Shown piece by piece: positions 1 to 9,314 of a DNA stretch of 64,000 nt. This DNA is from Flavobacterium tructae (lineage in GTDB: Bacteria > Bacteroidota > Bacteroidia > Flavobacteriales > Flavobacteriaceae). Within the stretch, counting starts at the first letter, position 1. Every line of letters begins with the position of its first letter. A program made the position numbers and the translations under genes. The notes beneath the pieces were generated by a model. That model saw only the letters and a program-made list of their open reading frames with translations, was not told the DNA's origin and made no database searches. The stretch is taken from assembly GCF_002217475.1 (NCBI RefSeq), contig NZ_MUHH01000021.1:61175-125174 (forward strand), in the 5' to 3' direction.

Positions 1-1521
1 AGCTGAAACTGCTTTATTGTAAACGAAAGAAATCAGGACCGGAATAAAAGTCAGTGCTGCCAACATCGAACCAACCACAGCGAAAGCTAAGGTTAATGCC
101 ATTGGAGAGAACAATTTACCTTCAACTCTTGTCATTAGCAAAATTGGCATGTAGGCCAATATAATGATGGTAACGGAAAAGAAAATCTCGCGTCCTACTT
201 CCTGAGCTGACAGTAAAGTGATGTGTACAATGCCATTTTCTTTTTCTTCCGGTGTTGCTGTCCGGTATTTCCGGATTAGATGTTCTGCCATGACCACGGC
301 ACCGTCCACAATGATTCCAAAATCGATTGCTCCCAACGATAATAAATTCGCCGGAATGCCTGTAAACCTCATGATGATAAATGCAAAAAGCAATGAAAAC
401 GGGATGGTCAAAGCTACCACTAAGGCACTTCTCATACTGCCCAAAAAGAAAATCAAAATAATGATGACAATACTTACACCTTCAAAAAGCGTTTTACCAA
501 CGGTATGAAGGGAATGGTCAATTAAAAAACTGCGATCATAAAGCGTTCTGATTTTTACTCCTTCCGGCAGTTCTTGTCCTTGTAAGTCTTCGATCTTCTG
601 TTTAAGTTCTTTGAGTACTTCACTCGGATTTTCGTATCTGCGCAGCAAAACAATTCCTTCAACCCCGCTATTTACATTCACTTTCTCATCGGCAATTGTG
701 TATCCCAAAACCCCGCTTGGCGGAGGAGGGGCTATTTCGACACTTACGACATCACGAACAAATACCGGTACACCATTGACTGACTTCAATACAATATTTT
801 CAATGTCTTTCTCGTTTTTGATTGCTCCTAAACCGCGCACGGCAAATCCTTGCCCGCCTCGTTCAATGACATTTCCTCCCGTATTCTGATTGTTGGCTCT
901 GATGGCATTTTCAACGTCTGCAATCGTTAGTTTATACTTTTGCAATTTATCCGGATATGCCAGAATATGAAATTGTTTTAGAGGTCCGCCAAAAGTTACA
1001 ATATCAGCTACACCAGCGGTCTGCAACAGATAAGGTTTTATAACCCAGTCCTGCAAATCTCTTACCTGCATTGGTGAGAGTGTTGGCGGGGCTTCTACAA
1101 CATATCGGAAAATTTCACCTACAGCCGTCGAAAGAGGAGCCAATTCAGAAGAAACTCCTTCAGGAAGTTCGGCTGTTGCCAGGCGTTCCATTACCTGTTG
1201 TCTTGCAAAATAATCATCGGTACCGTCTTTAAATGTAAGCTGTACCACTGACAAACCAAAAATAGTCCTGCTTCTTCTGTCTAAGACATTTGGGGTGTTC
1301 TGCAACGCTCTTTCAATAGGAACTGTAACCTGTTGTTCTACTTCTTCGGCAGCGCGCCCCTGATACTGCGCCACTACTATAACATTTGTATCTGCTATAT
1401 CCGGGTATGCTTCAATTTTTAACTGGGTAAAACAGATGTAACCAACAGCCATTAACGCGATGCTGATACCTACGACCAGCCAGCGATTTTTCAGAGAGAA
1501 TATGAGTAAATTTTTAATCAT
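1..1521 (-). CDS. CusA/CzcA-family heavy-metal efflux RND pump (partial)
   Basis: This is the N-terminal 507 codons of an inner-membrane RND pump that expels metal cations from the periplasm or cytoplasm using the proton gradient; the gene runs off the left edge, so the stop is not seen. Translation from the ATG at 1521 gives MIKNLLIFSLKNRWLVVG followed by the periplasmic porter region (AYPDIADTNV, PIERALQNTPNV) and the transmembrane block with AIDFGIIVDGAVVMAEH, typical of HME-type RND pumps. It starts two bases after the stop of the DUF190-type gene and closes an operon with an adaptor and a TolC-like protein. The metal is not readable from this part; Cu/Ag or Zn/Co/Cd are family possibilities. 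Confidence 0.93.
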   Translation of the reverse strand, partial: MIKNLLIFSLKNRWLVVGISIALMAVGYICFTQLKIEAYPDIADTNVIVVAQYQGRAAEEVEQQVTVPIERALQNTPNVLDRRSRTIFGLSVVQLTFKDGTDDYFARQQVMERLATAELPEGVSSELAPLSTAVGEIFRYVVEAPPTLSPMQVRDLQDWVIKPYLLQTAGVADIVTFGGPLKQFHILAYPDKLQKYKLTIADVENAIRANNQNTGGNVIERGGQGFAVRGLGAIKNEKDIENIVLKSVNGVPVFVRDVVSVEIAPPPPSGVLGYTIADEKVNVNSGVEGIVLLRRYENPSEVLKELKQKIEDLQGQELPEGVKIRTLYDRSFLIDHSLHTVGKTLFEGVSIVIIILIFFLGSMRSALVVALTIPFSLLFAFIIMRFTGIPANLLSLGAIDFGIIVDGAVVMAEHLIRKYRTATPEEKENGIVHITLLSAQEVGREIFFSVTIIILAYMPILLMTRVEGKLFSPMALTLAFAVVGSMLAALTFIPVLISFVYNKAVSA

Positions 1522-1523
1522 GA

Positions 1524-1823
1524 TTACCAGAGTTCAACAGAGTGGGTTATAATAAACCCGCCTCGGTATTGCTTTCTTAATTCAGTTAATACTTCTTTTA
1601 TCTTTTTGTCCTCGTCGATAAATGTGAGGAGCATTGGTGTTTCATCAAATGAGAATTGTTGTCCCGGCTGCTTCAATCTGTTGTGTCTTCCAAAACCGGA
1701 ATGACCTGTGAAAGAAGTTGCTCCCACAATACCATTTTCCAACAGTAAATGCATTATGAATTGATGTAGAGGTTTTCCTCCTTTCAATTCATCTTTGTCG
1801 ATATAGATTTGTGCTTGTGTCAT
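1524..1823 (-). CDS. DUF190-family protein in metal-efflux operon
   Basis: A 99-residue protein resembling the DUF190 family (PF02641): an N-terminal strand TQAQIYIDKDEL, then GGKPLHQFIMHLLLENGIVGAT, then FTGHSGFGRHNRL, the small ferredoxin-like or PII-like fold of that family. The function is unknown; these proteins often sit next to ion transporters or channels and may sense ligand. I chose the ATG at 1823 rather than the TTG at 1844, because the TTG lies inside the upstream adaptor gene and the ATG follows that gene's stop closely. The gene is wedged between adaptor and pump, so it is very likely co-translated with the efflux machinery. Confidence 0.8.
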   Translation of the reverse strand: MTQAQIYIDKDELKGGKPLHQFIMHLLLENGIVGATSFTGHSGFGRHNRLKQPGQQFSFDETPMLLTFIDEDKKIKEVLTELRKQYRGGFIITHSVELW

Positions 1824-1833
1824 TTTTACTTTT

Positions 1834-2841
1834 TTAATAGCCAAACGATAATCCTTTTAGCTGCATTGCGCCTTTAACGACAACTAATTCACTGTTGTTC
1901 AATCCTTTAAAAACAATTATTCTGTCTCCTACTTGCTGACCGGTCTGAATTTCTCTTCTCTTAAAGTTATTTTCAGATTCTTTTACGAATACATAATTTT
2001 TTCCATTGACTGTAATTAATGATGTTTTACTTATGCTAATGAAATTCCCTTCCTTCAAACCAAAAGATACACTGGCAAACATTCCGGATTTCAATTTGTT
2101 TGATGGATTATGCACTGAAATTCTAATTTTTACCATTCGTGTTTCAAGATCAACCCTATCTACAACCGCATCTATTCTGCCTTTGAATGTTTCGTTAGGA
2201 AATGAATTAAAAGAAATGTCAGCTGTACTGCCAGATTTTACTTTGCTTATTTGATTCTCAGGAATATCGCAAATCAGATAGGCTGTTCCAACTTTTGCTT
2301 TTCTCAGCATATCCGGAGTGAAACCTCCCGAAATTAATCTCGATTCATGTTCTATCAGGGCTGCTTTTTCATTGGCCAAACTGGTTTGCTCTATGGATAA
2401 AGCGGTCTGTGCATTCAGTAAATCCTGACCTGTGGCTGCTCCGTGCCGATTTAAATCTTTAGTACGCTCTAATTCTGATCGTTTTTGTTTAATATTAATG
2501 TTTTGAATTTGACTGATACTAATCCGACTCTGCATAAGCTGCGTGTAACTGGCTGCCAGCTCAGAATTGTCAAACAGTACAACAGGCTGCAAAGCTCCTT
2601 CACCGGATGGTAACACGGTCGCCGCAATTTTTGCCGGTGCCGAAAATTGAGCTGTTATAGTGTTGGTACTGATGGTTTCTGTTTTAAAAAAATCAATCCC
2701 TTTTTTATCGGGAAAAAGAATAGACACTCCCTTATCTTTTATAATTGGTGCTGTTTCTTTCTCGGTTCGTTTATTCTCTTTTTTTCCGCAGGAAGTAAAT
2801 AAGATTACTACTGAAAATGCGCAAACTATTTTTTGTATCAT
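1834..2841 (-). CDS. RND efflux periplasmic adaptor lipoprotein (membrane fusion protein)
   Basis: A 335-residue HlyD/CusB-type membrane fusion protein linking the inner-membrane pump to the TolC-like channel. The ATG at 2841 gives MIQKIVCAFSVVILFTSCGKK, a lipoprotein signal with lipobox FTSC, so it should be anchored by Cys-16 in the periplasm. A coiled-coil hairpin follows (QIQNINIKQKRSELERTKDLNRHG), then a beta-barrel (DISFNSFPNETFKGRIDAVVDRVDLETRMVKIR). A longer reading frame begins upstream but would remove the signal peptide from the N terminus. The start overlaps the stop of the upstream channel gene by four bases (ATGA), showing translational coupling. Confidence 0.92.
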   Translation of the reverse strand: MIQKIVCAFSVVILFTSCGKKENKRTEKETAPIIKDKGVSILFPDKKGIDFFKTETISTNTITAQFSAPAKIAATVLPSGEGALQPVVLFDNSELAASYTQLMQSRISISQIQNINIKQKRSELERTKDLNRHGAATGQDLLNAQTALSIEQTSLANEKAALIEHESRLISGGFTPDMLRKAKVGTAYLICDIPENQISKVKSGSTADISFNSFPNETFKGRIDAVVDRVDLETRMVKIRISVHNPSNKLKSGMFASVSFGLKEGNFISISKTSLITVNGKNYVFVKESENNFKRREIQTGQQVGDRIIVFKGLNNSELVVVKGAMQLKGLSFGY

Positions 2842-4097
2842 AATGCTAATTGATTGATTAAACCTGTTGTATAAAGTAATTGAATGTAGCTTTGCTTGTA
2901 AGACTGCATCGTATCGTAATATTGCTGCTGTGTTTCTAACCAACTGCGCTGTGCTTCTAAAAAGTCAACAATCGTGGTTCCTCCTTTTAGATAAGAATAC
3001 TTGACATTATCTAAAATGGTTTTCGACTGTTTCAATAGTGACTCAAAATTTGCAATATTTTGTTTCTGCCTCTCATAGTTTTCATAAGCGATTTTAATTT
3101 CGGTTCTGACTTTTACTTCGAGAGCGGACAATTGATTTTCAACCTGATTTTTTACCAAAACCGATTTTTTAATTTCTCCCTGATTTCGATTAAAAATGGG
3201 CAAATCAATATTGGCATAAACCCCAAAGTACTGAACGGTATTTTGTGGGTTCCAGATAACTCCTAATTCGGGCTGTGGAAAAGAAAGCGATTTCTGCAGT
3301 TTAATATTACTGTCTGAAACGTCTATTAATGATTTTACGGACTGTAAATCGCTTCTGTTTTGAAATGCCTTAGCAAGCAGATCATCAATAGTATTGGGCA
3401 TTGCAAATAAAAAATCATCTGACATGTCGGCACTAACATTCTCCTGCGTACCAAGCAATAATTTCAATTCGCTTTGATGGTTATTTACCTCCTGAAATGC
3501 CGTTTTAAGCTGAATGTCGTATTGTTTTGACAGTAGTTCGGTTCGGTATAAATCGGTTTGGGTAATTACTAAGTTTTTATACCGGTTTTGGTTTGTAAAA
3601 AGCAGACTGTCGATATTACTTTTAGCGGTACTGATAATCTCTAATCTTCTTTTAGCGGTCCAGACTTCCAGCCATTTATTAGCTACATCAAAAAAAAGAT
3701 TGCGCTCTGTTTCACTATAGTTTTTTTCTGCAAACAAAACATTTTTGCCGGCCAACTCAATTTTATTTTTACGCTGTCCTGCTATTTGGAAGGGTTTAGT
3801 CAATTGCCACCAGACCTGACGATTTTGCTTGTCGTGCCATTGTGTGTTTTCATGAAATCCAGAGGATTGCATCAATTGCAGGGTCTGATTGTTCAGGCTT
3901 GGATTGGGACGAAGTTTAGCCGTGACTATATCCGATTCTGCAATCTTTACATTTAATTGCTCTGTTTTAAGAAACGGATTATTGCTTCGCGCGGTTTGAA
4001 GTGCTTTTTGCAGCGTACAATTTTCCTGTGCCTGTGTATGAAAACAAAGCCCCAGGGAAAAGAGTAAAAAAATAAACTGTTGTTTTTGAATTTGCAT
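2838..4097 (-). CDS. TolC-family outer membrane efflux protein
   Basis: A 419-residue outer membrane factor of the TolC/CusC family, forming the exit duct of the tripartite efflux pump. It has a signal peptide (QFIFLLFSLGLCFHTQAQ) and two helical repeat halves; RPNPSLNNQTL and GVIWNPQN mark the usual beta-strand entry of each half. The ATG at 4097 starts directly at the signal peptide; a longer frame with start at 4118 would add seven residues and is less likely. It is first of the efflux structural genes and sits 92 bases downstream of the sensor kinase gene. Confidence 0.92.
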   Translation of the reverse strand: MQIQKQQFIFLLFSLGLCFHTQAQENCTLQKALQTARSNNPFLKTEQLNVKIAESDIVTAKLRPNPSLNNQTLQLMQSSGFHENTQWHDKQNRQVWWQLTKPFQIAGQRKNKIELAGKNVLFAEKNYSETERNLFFDVANKWLEVWTAKRRLEIISTAKSNIDSLLFTNQNRYKNLVITQTDLYRTELLSKQYDIQLKTAFQEVNNHQSELKLLLGTQENVSADMSDDFLFAMPNTIDDLLAKAFQNRSDLQSVKSLIDVSDSNIKLQKSLSFPQPELGVIWNPQNTVQYFGVYANIDLPIFNRNQGEIKKSVLVKNQVENQLSALEVKVRTEIKIAYENYERQKQNIANFESLLKQSKTILDNVKYSYLKGGTTIVDFLEAQRSWLETQQQYYDTMQSYKQSYIQLLYTTGLINQLAL

Positions 4098-4189
4098 CGC
4101 TAAAAATATTTGATGCAAAATTCGTCTGACTATTTATAAAACGCCGTTAGAAAACAAATAGAAAAAAATTAGAATTCCATTAGAGCCCC

Positions 4190-5557
4190 TCACAAACTCT
4201 CTAATATTATGGTAAAAGTTGTTCCTTTTGAAGGTGTTGAAACTGCGGTAATAGTACCGTTATGCAGCTGAATAATCTTGTGGGTCAGAGACAATCCAAT
4301 ACCGTTGCCTTCTGCGTATTTTTTGTTGTCTCCTCTGTAAAAAGGTGTGAAAATGTTTTTTATATCGTTTAATGGAATACCAATTCCTTTATCTGAAAAT
4401 TTCAATATGATCTTTTTTCTATCAAAGGAAACCGAAACCATGCTTTGGCGGTTCTCTGAAAACTTACATCCATTTTCGAAAAGATTGACAAAAGCAGTTT
4501 TTAATAAATATTCGTTCCCTTTTACTGAAATTTCGCTGTCATCTTCAAATTCCTGTTCAAAATGAATATCTACTTTATACTCTGAATTTGCCCTCTGTAA
4601 TTGTTGTCTGGCATCCAAAAGAACCTCATCTATACGCACTTGCTTGAATGCTATTTCAGAAGGATCATAACTTGCTTTGGCAAAATCCAGCAAACTATTT
4701 GATAATCGGGCTAATTTTCGGGCATCGCTTAAAGCGCTTTGTATGGCTAATTGATATTCGCTTATTTCTCTGTTTTTAGTAATCGAAAGTTCTAATTCGG
4801 TAATAATCGCAGCAAGCGGCGTACGCAATTCATGGGATATATTGGAAACAAATTGTTTTTGGGCATCAAAAGAGTTTTCTAAACGATTAAGCATTTCATT
4901 AAAGGTATTGGCCAATTCTGAAAGTTCATCTTTATTTTCATTATCATTTAAACGTAAATCAAGATTAGTAGCTGTAATATTCTTCATCTGATCTGTCATT
5001 TCCTTAACGGGTTCAAATGCTTTTCTGGAGAAATATCTTCCTGCCGCGTAAATGAATAAAATAGAAAGTGTAAAGACAAAAATGATATTATGAAGCAGGT
5101 TATTTAATTTGCTGTAACCGTATTGATCATAAGAAGTAGCGGTAATAATGTAGCTCTTTTTTTCATACGTATACCTCAACCCTATCACCTGCCAATCCTG
5201 CTGATAAAAACGTTTTTCGCCCTTTTGGTAAATTTCCTTAACCATTTCGGGTGTTTCTTTTACAAAATCAATATCAACAGCATCATGGTAAAGAAGATTG
5301 AAATTAACATCATAAATCGCCACTTCAACTTCATTAAGCACTTTACGGTTGTTTCGATAAATACTTTGCAGGGTTTTTACCTCTACTTTGGCATTAAAAA
5401 ACAAATTGGCCTTGGTAATTGCTTCTTTTTTCAGAACGGCATAAAACTCTTTTTCCCGGTCTTCTTTGGCTGAAAAATAAATAATTGCTGCAAATACAAG
5501 CAAAATTGCAGCTGTCATGATACTGAATAATATGGTTAAGTGCGTTCTAATCCTCAT
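4190..5557 (-). CDS. Two-component sensor histidine kinase (CusS-like)
   Basis: A 455-residue membrane histidine kinase. A first membrane helix lies at about residues 8-30, a periplasmic sensor of about 130 residues follows, a second helix lies near residues 155-175, then a HAMP linker, the phospho-acceptor box (FVSNISHELRTPLAA) and an ATPase domain with N box (NLFENGCKFS), G1 (DKGIGIP) and G2 (GNGIGLSL). It probably senses periplasmic metal and phosphorylates the regulator encoded just upstream, whose stop overlaps this start by 11 bases. Position next to the efflux genes suggests metal-responsive control; the signal itself is inferred. Confidence 0.93.
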   Translation of the reverse strand: MRIRTHLTILFSIMTAAILLVFAAIIYFSAKEDREKEFYAVLKKEAITKANLFFNAKVEVKTLQSIYRNNRKVLNEVEVAIYDVNFNLLYHDAVDIDFVKETPEMVKEIYQKGEKRFYQQDWQVIGLRYTYEKKSYIITATSYDQYGYSKLNNLLHNIIFVFTLSILFIYAAGRYFSRKAFEPVKEMTDQMKNITATNLDLRLNDNENKDELSELANTFNEMLNRLENSFDAQKQFVSNISHELRTPLAAIITELELSITKNREISEYQLAIQSALSDARKLARLSNSLLDFAKASYDPSEIAFKQVRIDEVLLDARQQLQRANSEYKVDIHFEQEFEDDSEISVKGNEYLLKTAFVNLFENGCKFSENRQSMVSVSFDRKKIILKFSDKGIGIPLNDIKNIFTPFYRGDNKKYAEGNGIGLSLTHKIIQLHNGTITAVSTPSKGTTFTIILESL

Positions 5558-6236
5558 TATTTAATTTCAGGATAAATCCCATCCCAGATTTGGTATGGAT
5601 AAGTTTCTGGTCAAAATCTTTGTCAATCTTTTTTCTTAGATAATTGATGTAGACATCAATAAAATTAGTTCCGGTGTCAAAATGAGTATCCCAGACCTTT
5701 TCTGCGATTTCTACTCTTGACAAAACTCTTTCAGGATTCAGAAGCATAAACTCCAAAAGATTGAATTCTTTTGGCGTAAGATTAATTTCTTTTCCATTTC
5801 TTTTGACTGTTTTTTCATTGAGATTCATTTCAAGAGTCGCATATTTTAAAACATTTCCTGAATTATTTCCTATGTTTATATGTCTTTTGAGTAGGGCTCT
5901 TATGCGAACCAATAATTCACGCATTTCAAAAGGTTTCACAAGGTAATCATCGGCTCCGGCATCAAAGCCTTCCACCTTATCGTCTGTGGTACCCAAAGCG
6001 GTCAGCATAATAATAGGCAAGTTGGGCTGGTTTTCACGAATGACTTTACACAAATCTAATCCGTCCATTTTTGGTAAAATGATATCGGTAATCATTAGAT
6101 CAAACTCATTTTGCAGGGCCATTTTCTTTCCTGAAATTCCATCATAAACTAAAGTACAGATAAACCCCTGTTCTTCCAATCCTCTTCGGATAAGCTCAGC
6201 AACTCTTAAATCGTCTTCTACAATTAAAATTTTCAT
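5547..6236 (-). CDS. OmpR-family response regulator (CusR-like)
   Basis: A 229-residue response regulator: a receiver domain with the acidic pair EDD at residues 7-9, phospho-acceptor Asp in ITDIILPKMDG, the conserved Lys in DDYLVKPFEMREL, then a winged-helix DNA-binding domain (LTPKEFNLLEFMLLNPERV). It is the cytoplasmic partner of the kinase encoded by the overlapping downstream gene and probably activates the efflux operon. It is the first gene of the minus-strand locus; a terminator for the preceding small gene lies upstream at 6347-6384. Confidence 0.94.
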   Translation of the reverse strand: MKILIVEDDLRVAELIRRGLEEQGFICTLVYDGISGKKMALQNEFDLMITDIILPKMDGLDLCKVIRENQPNLPIIMLTALGTTDDKVEGFDAGADDYLVKPFEMRELLVRIRALLKRHINIGNNSGNVLKYATLEMNLNEKTVKRNGKEINLTPKEFNLLEFMLLNPERVLSRVEIAEKVWDTHFDTGTNFIDVYINYLRKKIDKDFDQKLIHTKSGMGFILKLNNED

Positions 6237-6346
6237 ACTTACAAATTTAGATTTTATTTCACTTGCCAGTCCTTTTTACAAAATTTTTCTAATAATCCTC
6301 TTAGAAAAGTTCTGTAAATGTGCTTAAATAAACTTGATCTAATAAA

Positions 6347-6384
6347 GAAACCGTCACAAAACAAATTCTGTGACGGCTTCTCTA
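6347..6384 (-). terminator. Intrinsic terminator, probably for the 48-residue membrane gene
   Basis: Perfect 8-bp arms CCGTCACA (6351-6358) and TGTGACGG (6369-6376) enclose a 10-base loop. On the minus strand the stem is followed by a T-rich run (TTTCTTTATT). It lies about 80 bases past the stop of the small membrane protein gene and before the regulator gene. It may also work in the plus direction. Confidence 0.7.
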
Positions 6385-6457
6385 TTTTAAAACTTCCTGA
6401 TGATGCAAATTCATGAAATTTTAAAAGATGTAATGTGATGTCTTTATTCAACAGTGT

Positions 6458-6604
6458 CTACACTATTTGTGAAATCATTAAAAGTGCAATAAAAAAAATC
6501 GTAGTAAATACCATTAAATTGATAACCCTGTCTTTTTGCCGAATCGCTTTATTTGATATGCCCAATTTCTTTATTTTTTTCTTTCTTATTTTATCTTCAT
6601 TCAT
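6458..6604 (-). CDS. Small single-pass membrane protein, 48 residues
   Basis: A short frame starts at the ATG at 6604 and stops with TAG at 6458-6460. The product has a very basic N terminus (MNEDKIRKKKIKKLG, then NKAIRQKDR) and one C-terminal hydrophobic helix (MVFTTIFFIALLMISQIV), so it would sit in the inner membrane with its charged end in the cytoplasm. I do not recognise a family. Support comes from the charge and helix pattern and from a strong hairpin terminator just downstream in the same direction. It could be a chance frame in AT-rich DNA; an antisense plus-strand frame covers the same bases but has no better features. Confidence 0.5.
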   Translation of the reverse strand: MNEDKIRKKKIKKLGISNKAIRQKDRVINLMVFTTIFFIALLMISQIV

Positions 6605-6868
6605 GGTTTCTCTAATTTATATTGTTTTACACCTGTTAGTATCGGTATTCCGATTTGCATTTTAAAAACAATTGATATGCCAAAATATTTTTAACTAAAC
6701 AAAACACTGACTAACAAACAACTAAAACTAAAAGCATATTTCTCAATTTACCAATACCTATCAAAATGATACGATCATCCATCCAAAATGGAAGGATTAA
6801 ATTACTTTTCCAAAAAAAAAAATCTCAACCTGAGTAAAATAAATCCCTAAACGGTAAAAGTACCAAAG

Positions 6869-7921
6869 TTATGGAGAGGCAATACTTGCAATCTTGTTTA
6901 CCACTTCGTTTATTCCGTTTAATTTGTCTGTGGGTATAAACATTCCGTTTGCCAGAAGAATTACGGTTACTTTTTTGTTGGTGAATTTCCTGAAAGCTGT
7001 GGACACGCCTCCGGAAAAACCATAAGATACTTCTCCTTTAACTTTTATGAAGTCCAGTCCATAAGTAAAATCCCTTTTGACTTCGTAATCAAAGGGTTTT
7101 AACAATTGAACTTTCGTTTGCTCTGAAATAAATTCGTTGCTGTCCAGTTTCCTATTCCATTCTACAAATGCATCAAGCGTTAAATTTAGGGCAGCAGCTC
7201 CGTATTCGTATTCCGGAAAGTTCCAGTTTCTTTTTAAAATCTGTCCACTATTTGCTGTATTGACATAGCCATAGGTTAAATTTTCAACGACTTTTAAATT
7301 ATTACCTTCAAAGACGGCTTCTTTTTGTGATAAAGGAAACTGAGTATCCAGGATATATTCACTTAACTTTTTTCGGGTTACTTTTTGAACTATGCGATTT
7401 AAAAGCCAAAAGTTGGTTTGGTTGTAATCGAATTGGTTTCCTGGGCTGAACTTTATGGTATCGCTATATACTTTTTGTTTCGCATCTTCTTCTTTACTGT
7501 CCGTGTACTCAACAATATCCGGCAATCCTGATGAATGTGTTAAGAGATTTTTAATTTTCACCTTCTTCCAACTATCGGGTAAATCTTCTACAAAATCTGA
7601 AATAGTACTCTCCAACGACAGCTTGTTTTGTTCGATCAATTGATAAACGGCTACAACTGACATTACTTTTGTGGTCGAGAATAAGGGAAATAACGTTTTA
7701 TCGGTTACCGGAACACTCATTTCAATATTTGCCAGTCCGTAATTTTTTTTGTGAATCAGTACTCCATTCTTTACTACGGCCACAGCCAAACCCGGAATAT
7801 TGTACTGCTTCTTAATTTCTACTATATAGGCGTCAATTTTTTTATTGCTTTTGACTTGTGCCTCTATATTTATTGCCCAAAATGAACCTAGAATTATGGT
7901 CAATAAAAATCTGTTTATCAT
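6869..7921 (-). CDS. Beta-lactamase-like (class C/PBP4* type) serine hydrolase
   Basis: A 350-residue exported serine hydrolase of the beta-lactamase/penicillin-binding superfamily. A signal peptide (MINRFLLTIILGSFWAINIEAQ) is followed by the SxxK motif in FSTTKVMSVVAVYQL and the usual LLTHSSGLP motif. The expected Y-x-N motif reads YNQ in GNQFDYNQTNFWLL, so the Asn is shifted or replaced by Gln. The C-terminal KTG-like strand is not clear. The ATG at 7921 starts right at the signal peptide; a 17-residue longer frame exists. It may hydrolyse peptides or esters in the periplasm. It is monocistronic and outside the biosynthetic cluster. Confidence 0.85.
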   Translation of the reverse strand: MINRFLLTIILGSFWAINIEAQVKSNKKIDAYIVEIKKQYNIPGLAVAVVKNGVLIHKKNYGLANIEMSVPVTDKTLFPLFSTTKVMSVVAVYQLIEQNKLSLESTISDFVEDLPDSWKKVKIKNLLTHSSGLPDIVEYTDSKEEDAKQKVYSDTIKFSPGNQFDYNQTNFWLLNRIVQKVTRKKLSEYILDTQFPLSQKEAVFEGNNLKVVENLTYGYVNTANSGQILKRNWNFPEYEYGAAALNLTLDAFVEWNRKLDSNEFISEQTKVQLLKPFDYEVKRDFTYGLDFIKVKGEVSYGFSGGVSTAFRKFTNKKVTVILLANGMFIPTDKLNGINEVVNKIASIASP

Positions 7922-8136
7922 AGCATCTAATTGTTTTTTAATTCGTTTTTGAACTATTTCCGGAGACCTCATCTCTGTTAATACGTAATACTTCCAACTA
8001 GTTGCAGTTTGCCAAAATATCGGTTTTCAGGATATTTAACTTTTTAATTTACCCCAATATATTTAATCGAAAAAAATCCTGTTTTTTTGATTACCTTATT
8101 TGATCAAACTGCGTTTAGCGGATGTTTTTTTATGGT

Positions 8137-9270
8137 TTATTCTTTTTTAGGAATAGCTCTCCAACTGTAGCTTTTATGTACTATTCTCCAGTTTCCTTCG
8201 TATTTAAGAATTAGAAAGTAATCTGTAAAAGTGCGCCAATTGGGTACTTTAATTTCTACTTTCGCAATTGCGGCATCTTTCTCCATATCAATCGCAAGAA
8301 TGCGTCCGATTCGGTTTAATTTTTCCCCAGTTTTTATGTTAGCGATGTATTGTTTACCGGAACGTGTCCACAGCGTATCATTGGTTATTGTGTACAAATT
8401 AAAATTGGGATGGAAGGCTTTTCTCAGTCTTTCTGGCTGTCCTTCTGCCGTACCTTCAATATAATCTATCAGAACTTCGGTGATTTGATCAAAGTCACTT
8501 TTTACAGTATTATTTCCTGCCTCTTTATCGTTTTCCCTGATTAATCTGAGTACCTCATTGGCCACTTTGGTACCTGAAGTAGGATCCTGCCCCGTTACAA
8601 ACCTGCCATCTGTTACATAAAAAGCGTCTCTTCCTTTTTCTGAATAAACAAAGTTTCCTTTATTTGCTACAATTGCTTTATTCATCGAAAAGGGAAATGT
8701 TTTGTAATAGGCCATCTCTTTACTTTCAAATTCATCCGGAAAACCGGTGATTTTTCGTCCCACATAGAGTGAAACTCCGTTCTCGTCTTTCAAATAAGCA
8801 ATTCCTGCTGTTCCATGGCAAATCGTGGAAATTATTCCATTTTTTTTATAGATTGCTCCTGCTAATTTCTGAATGGTCTGGTTTTCGGCTACACCAAACA
8901 TTGCGGCACCTCCGCCTGTATAGAATATTGCGGAATAATCATTAGCCGTAACTTCTTCAGGTTTTCTGGTCTGTTTCAATTTACTCATAAACCAACTGTC
9001 GTATAAGTATGTTTTTTGGATACTGTCGGAAGCGTTAATGTATCCAATAGGAATTGCTCCTCCCTTCGGACTTATAAAATCAACCTTGTAGCCTGCCTTT
9101 GTAAATATGTCGTACGGAATTACTATTTCTTCAAAGTGATTGGATGTACTTATTTTCGTATTGCCATAAAAATCCTGATTTGAGGTGACAAATAGTATGT
9201 TTTTTTGCGCATGAATACTTTGAGGATACAGTCCCGTAAAAACTAGTGATAAAACGATTATTTTAAACAT
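8137..9270 (-). CDS. DJ-1/PfpI-like protein fused to NTF2-like domain
   Basis: A 377-residue exported protein in two parts. After a signal peptide (MFKIIVLSLVFTGLYPQSIHAQ) comes a DJ-1/PfpI or Hsp31-like domain (NILFVTSNQDFYGN, FYTGGGAAMFGV, nucleophile elbow STICHGTAG with the catalytic Cys, VTDGRFVTGQDPTSG) to about residue 245. The last 120 residues (FDQITEVLIDYIEGTAEGQP to the end) resemble NTF2-like or putative lumazine-binding domains. DJ-1 relatives act as glyoxalases, chaperones or amidases; the substrate here is unknown. It sits 44 bases downstream of a free NTF2-like gene, so the two are probably one operon. The ATG at 9270 was preferred because it starts at the signal peptide. Confidence 0.85.
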   Translation of the reverse strand: MFKIIVLSLVFTGLYPQSIHAQKNILFVTSNQDFYGNTKISTSNHFEEIVIPYDIFTKAGYKVDFISPKGGAIPIGYINASDSIQKTYLYDSWFMSKLKQTRKPEEVTANDYSAIFYTGGGAAMFGVAENQTIQKLAGAIYKKNGIISTICHGTAGIAYLKDENGVSLYVGRKITGFPDEFESKEMAYYKTFPFSMNKAIVANKGNFVYSEKGRDAFYVTDGRFVTGQDPTSGTKVANEVLRLIRENDKEAGNNTVKSDFDQITEVLIDYIEGTAEGQPERLRKAFHPNFNLYTITNDTLWTRSGKQYIANIKTGEKLNRIGRILAIDMEKDAAIAKVEIKVPNWRTFTDYFLILKYEGNWRIVHKSYSWRAIPKKE

Positions 9271-9314
9271 TTTTCTGGAGATTATCGGTTTTAGTTTGAA
9301 CAAAAAGTACTGGG

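Noticed and set aside
6254..6451. Minus-strand frame of 65 codons
   Set aside because: It spans the terminator hairpin at 6347-6384 and has no family features.
6869..7921. The serine hydrolase as a penicillin-binding-type cyclase (SurE-like) for the NRPS
   Set aside because: It has a signal peptide, so it is exported, and it lies outside the cluster beyond a strong terminator. The chain is released in the cytoplasm.
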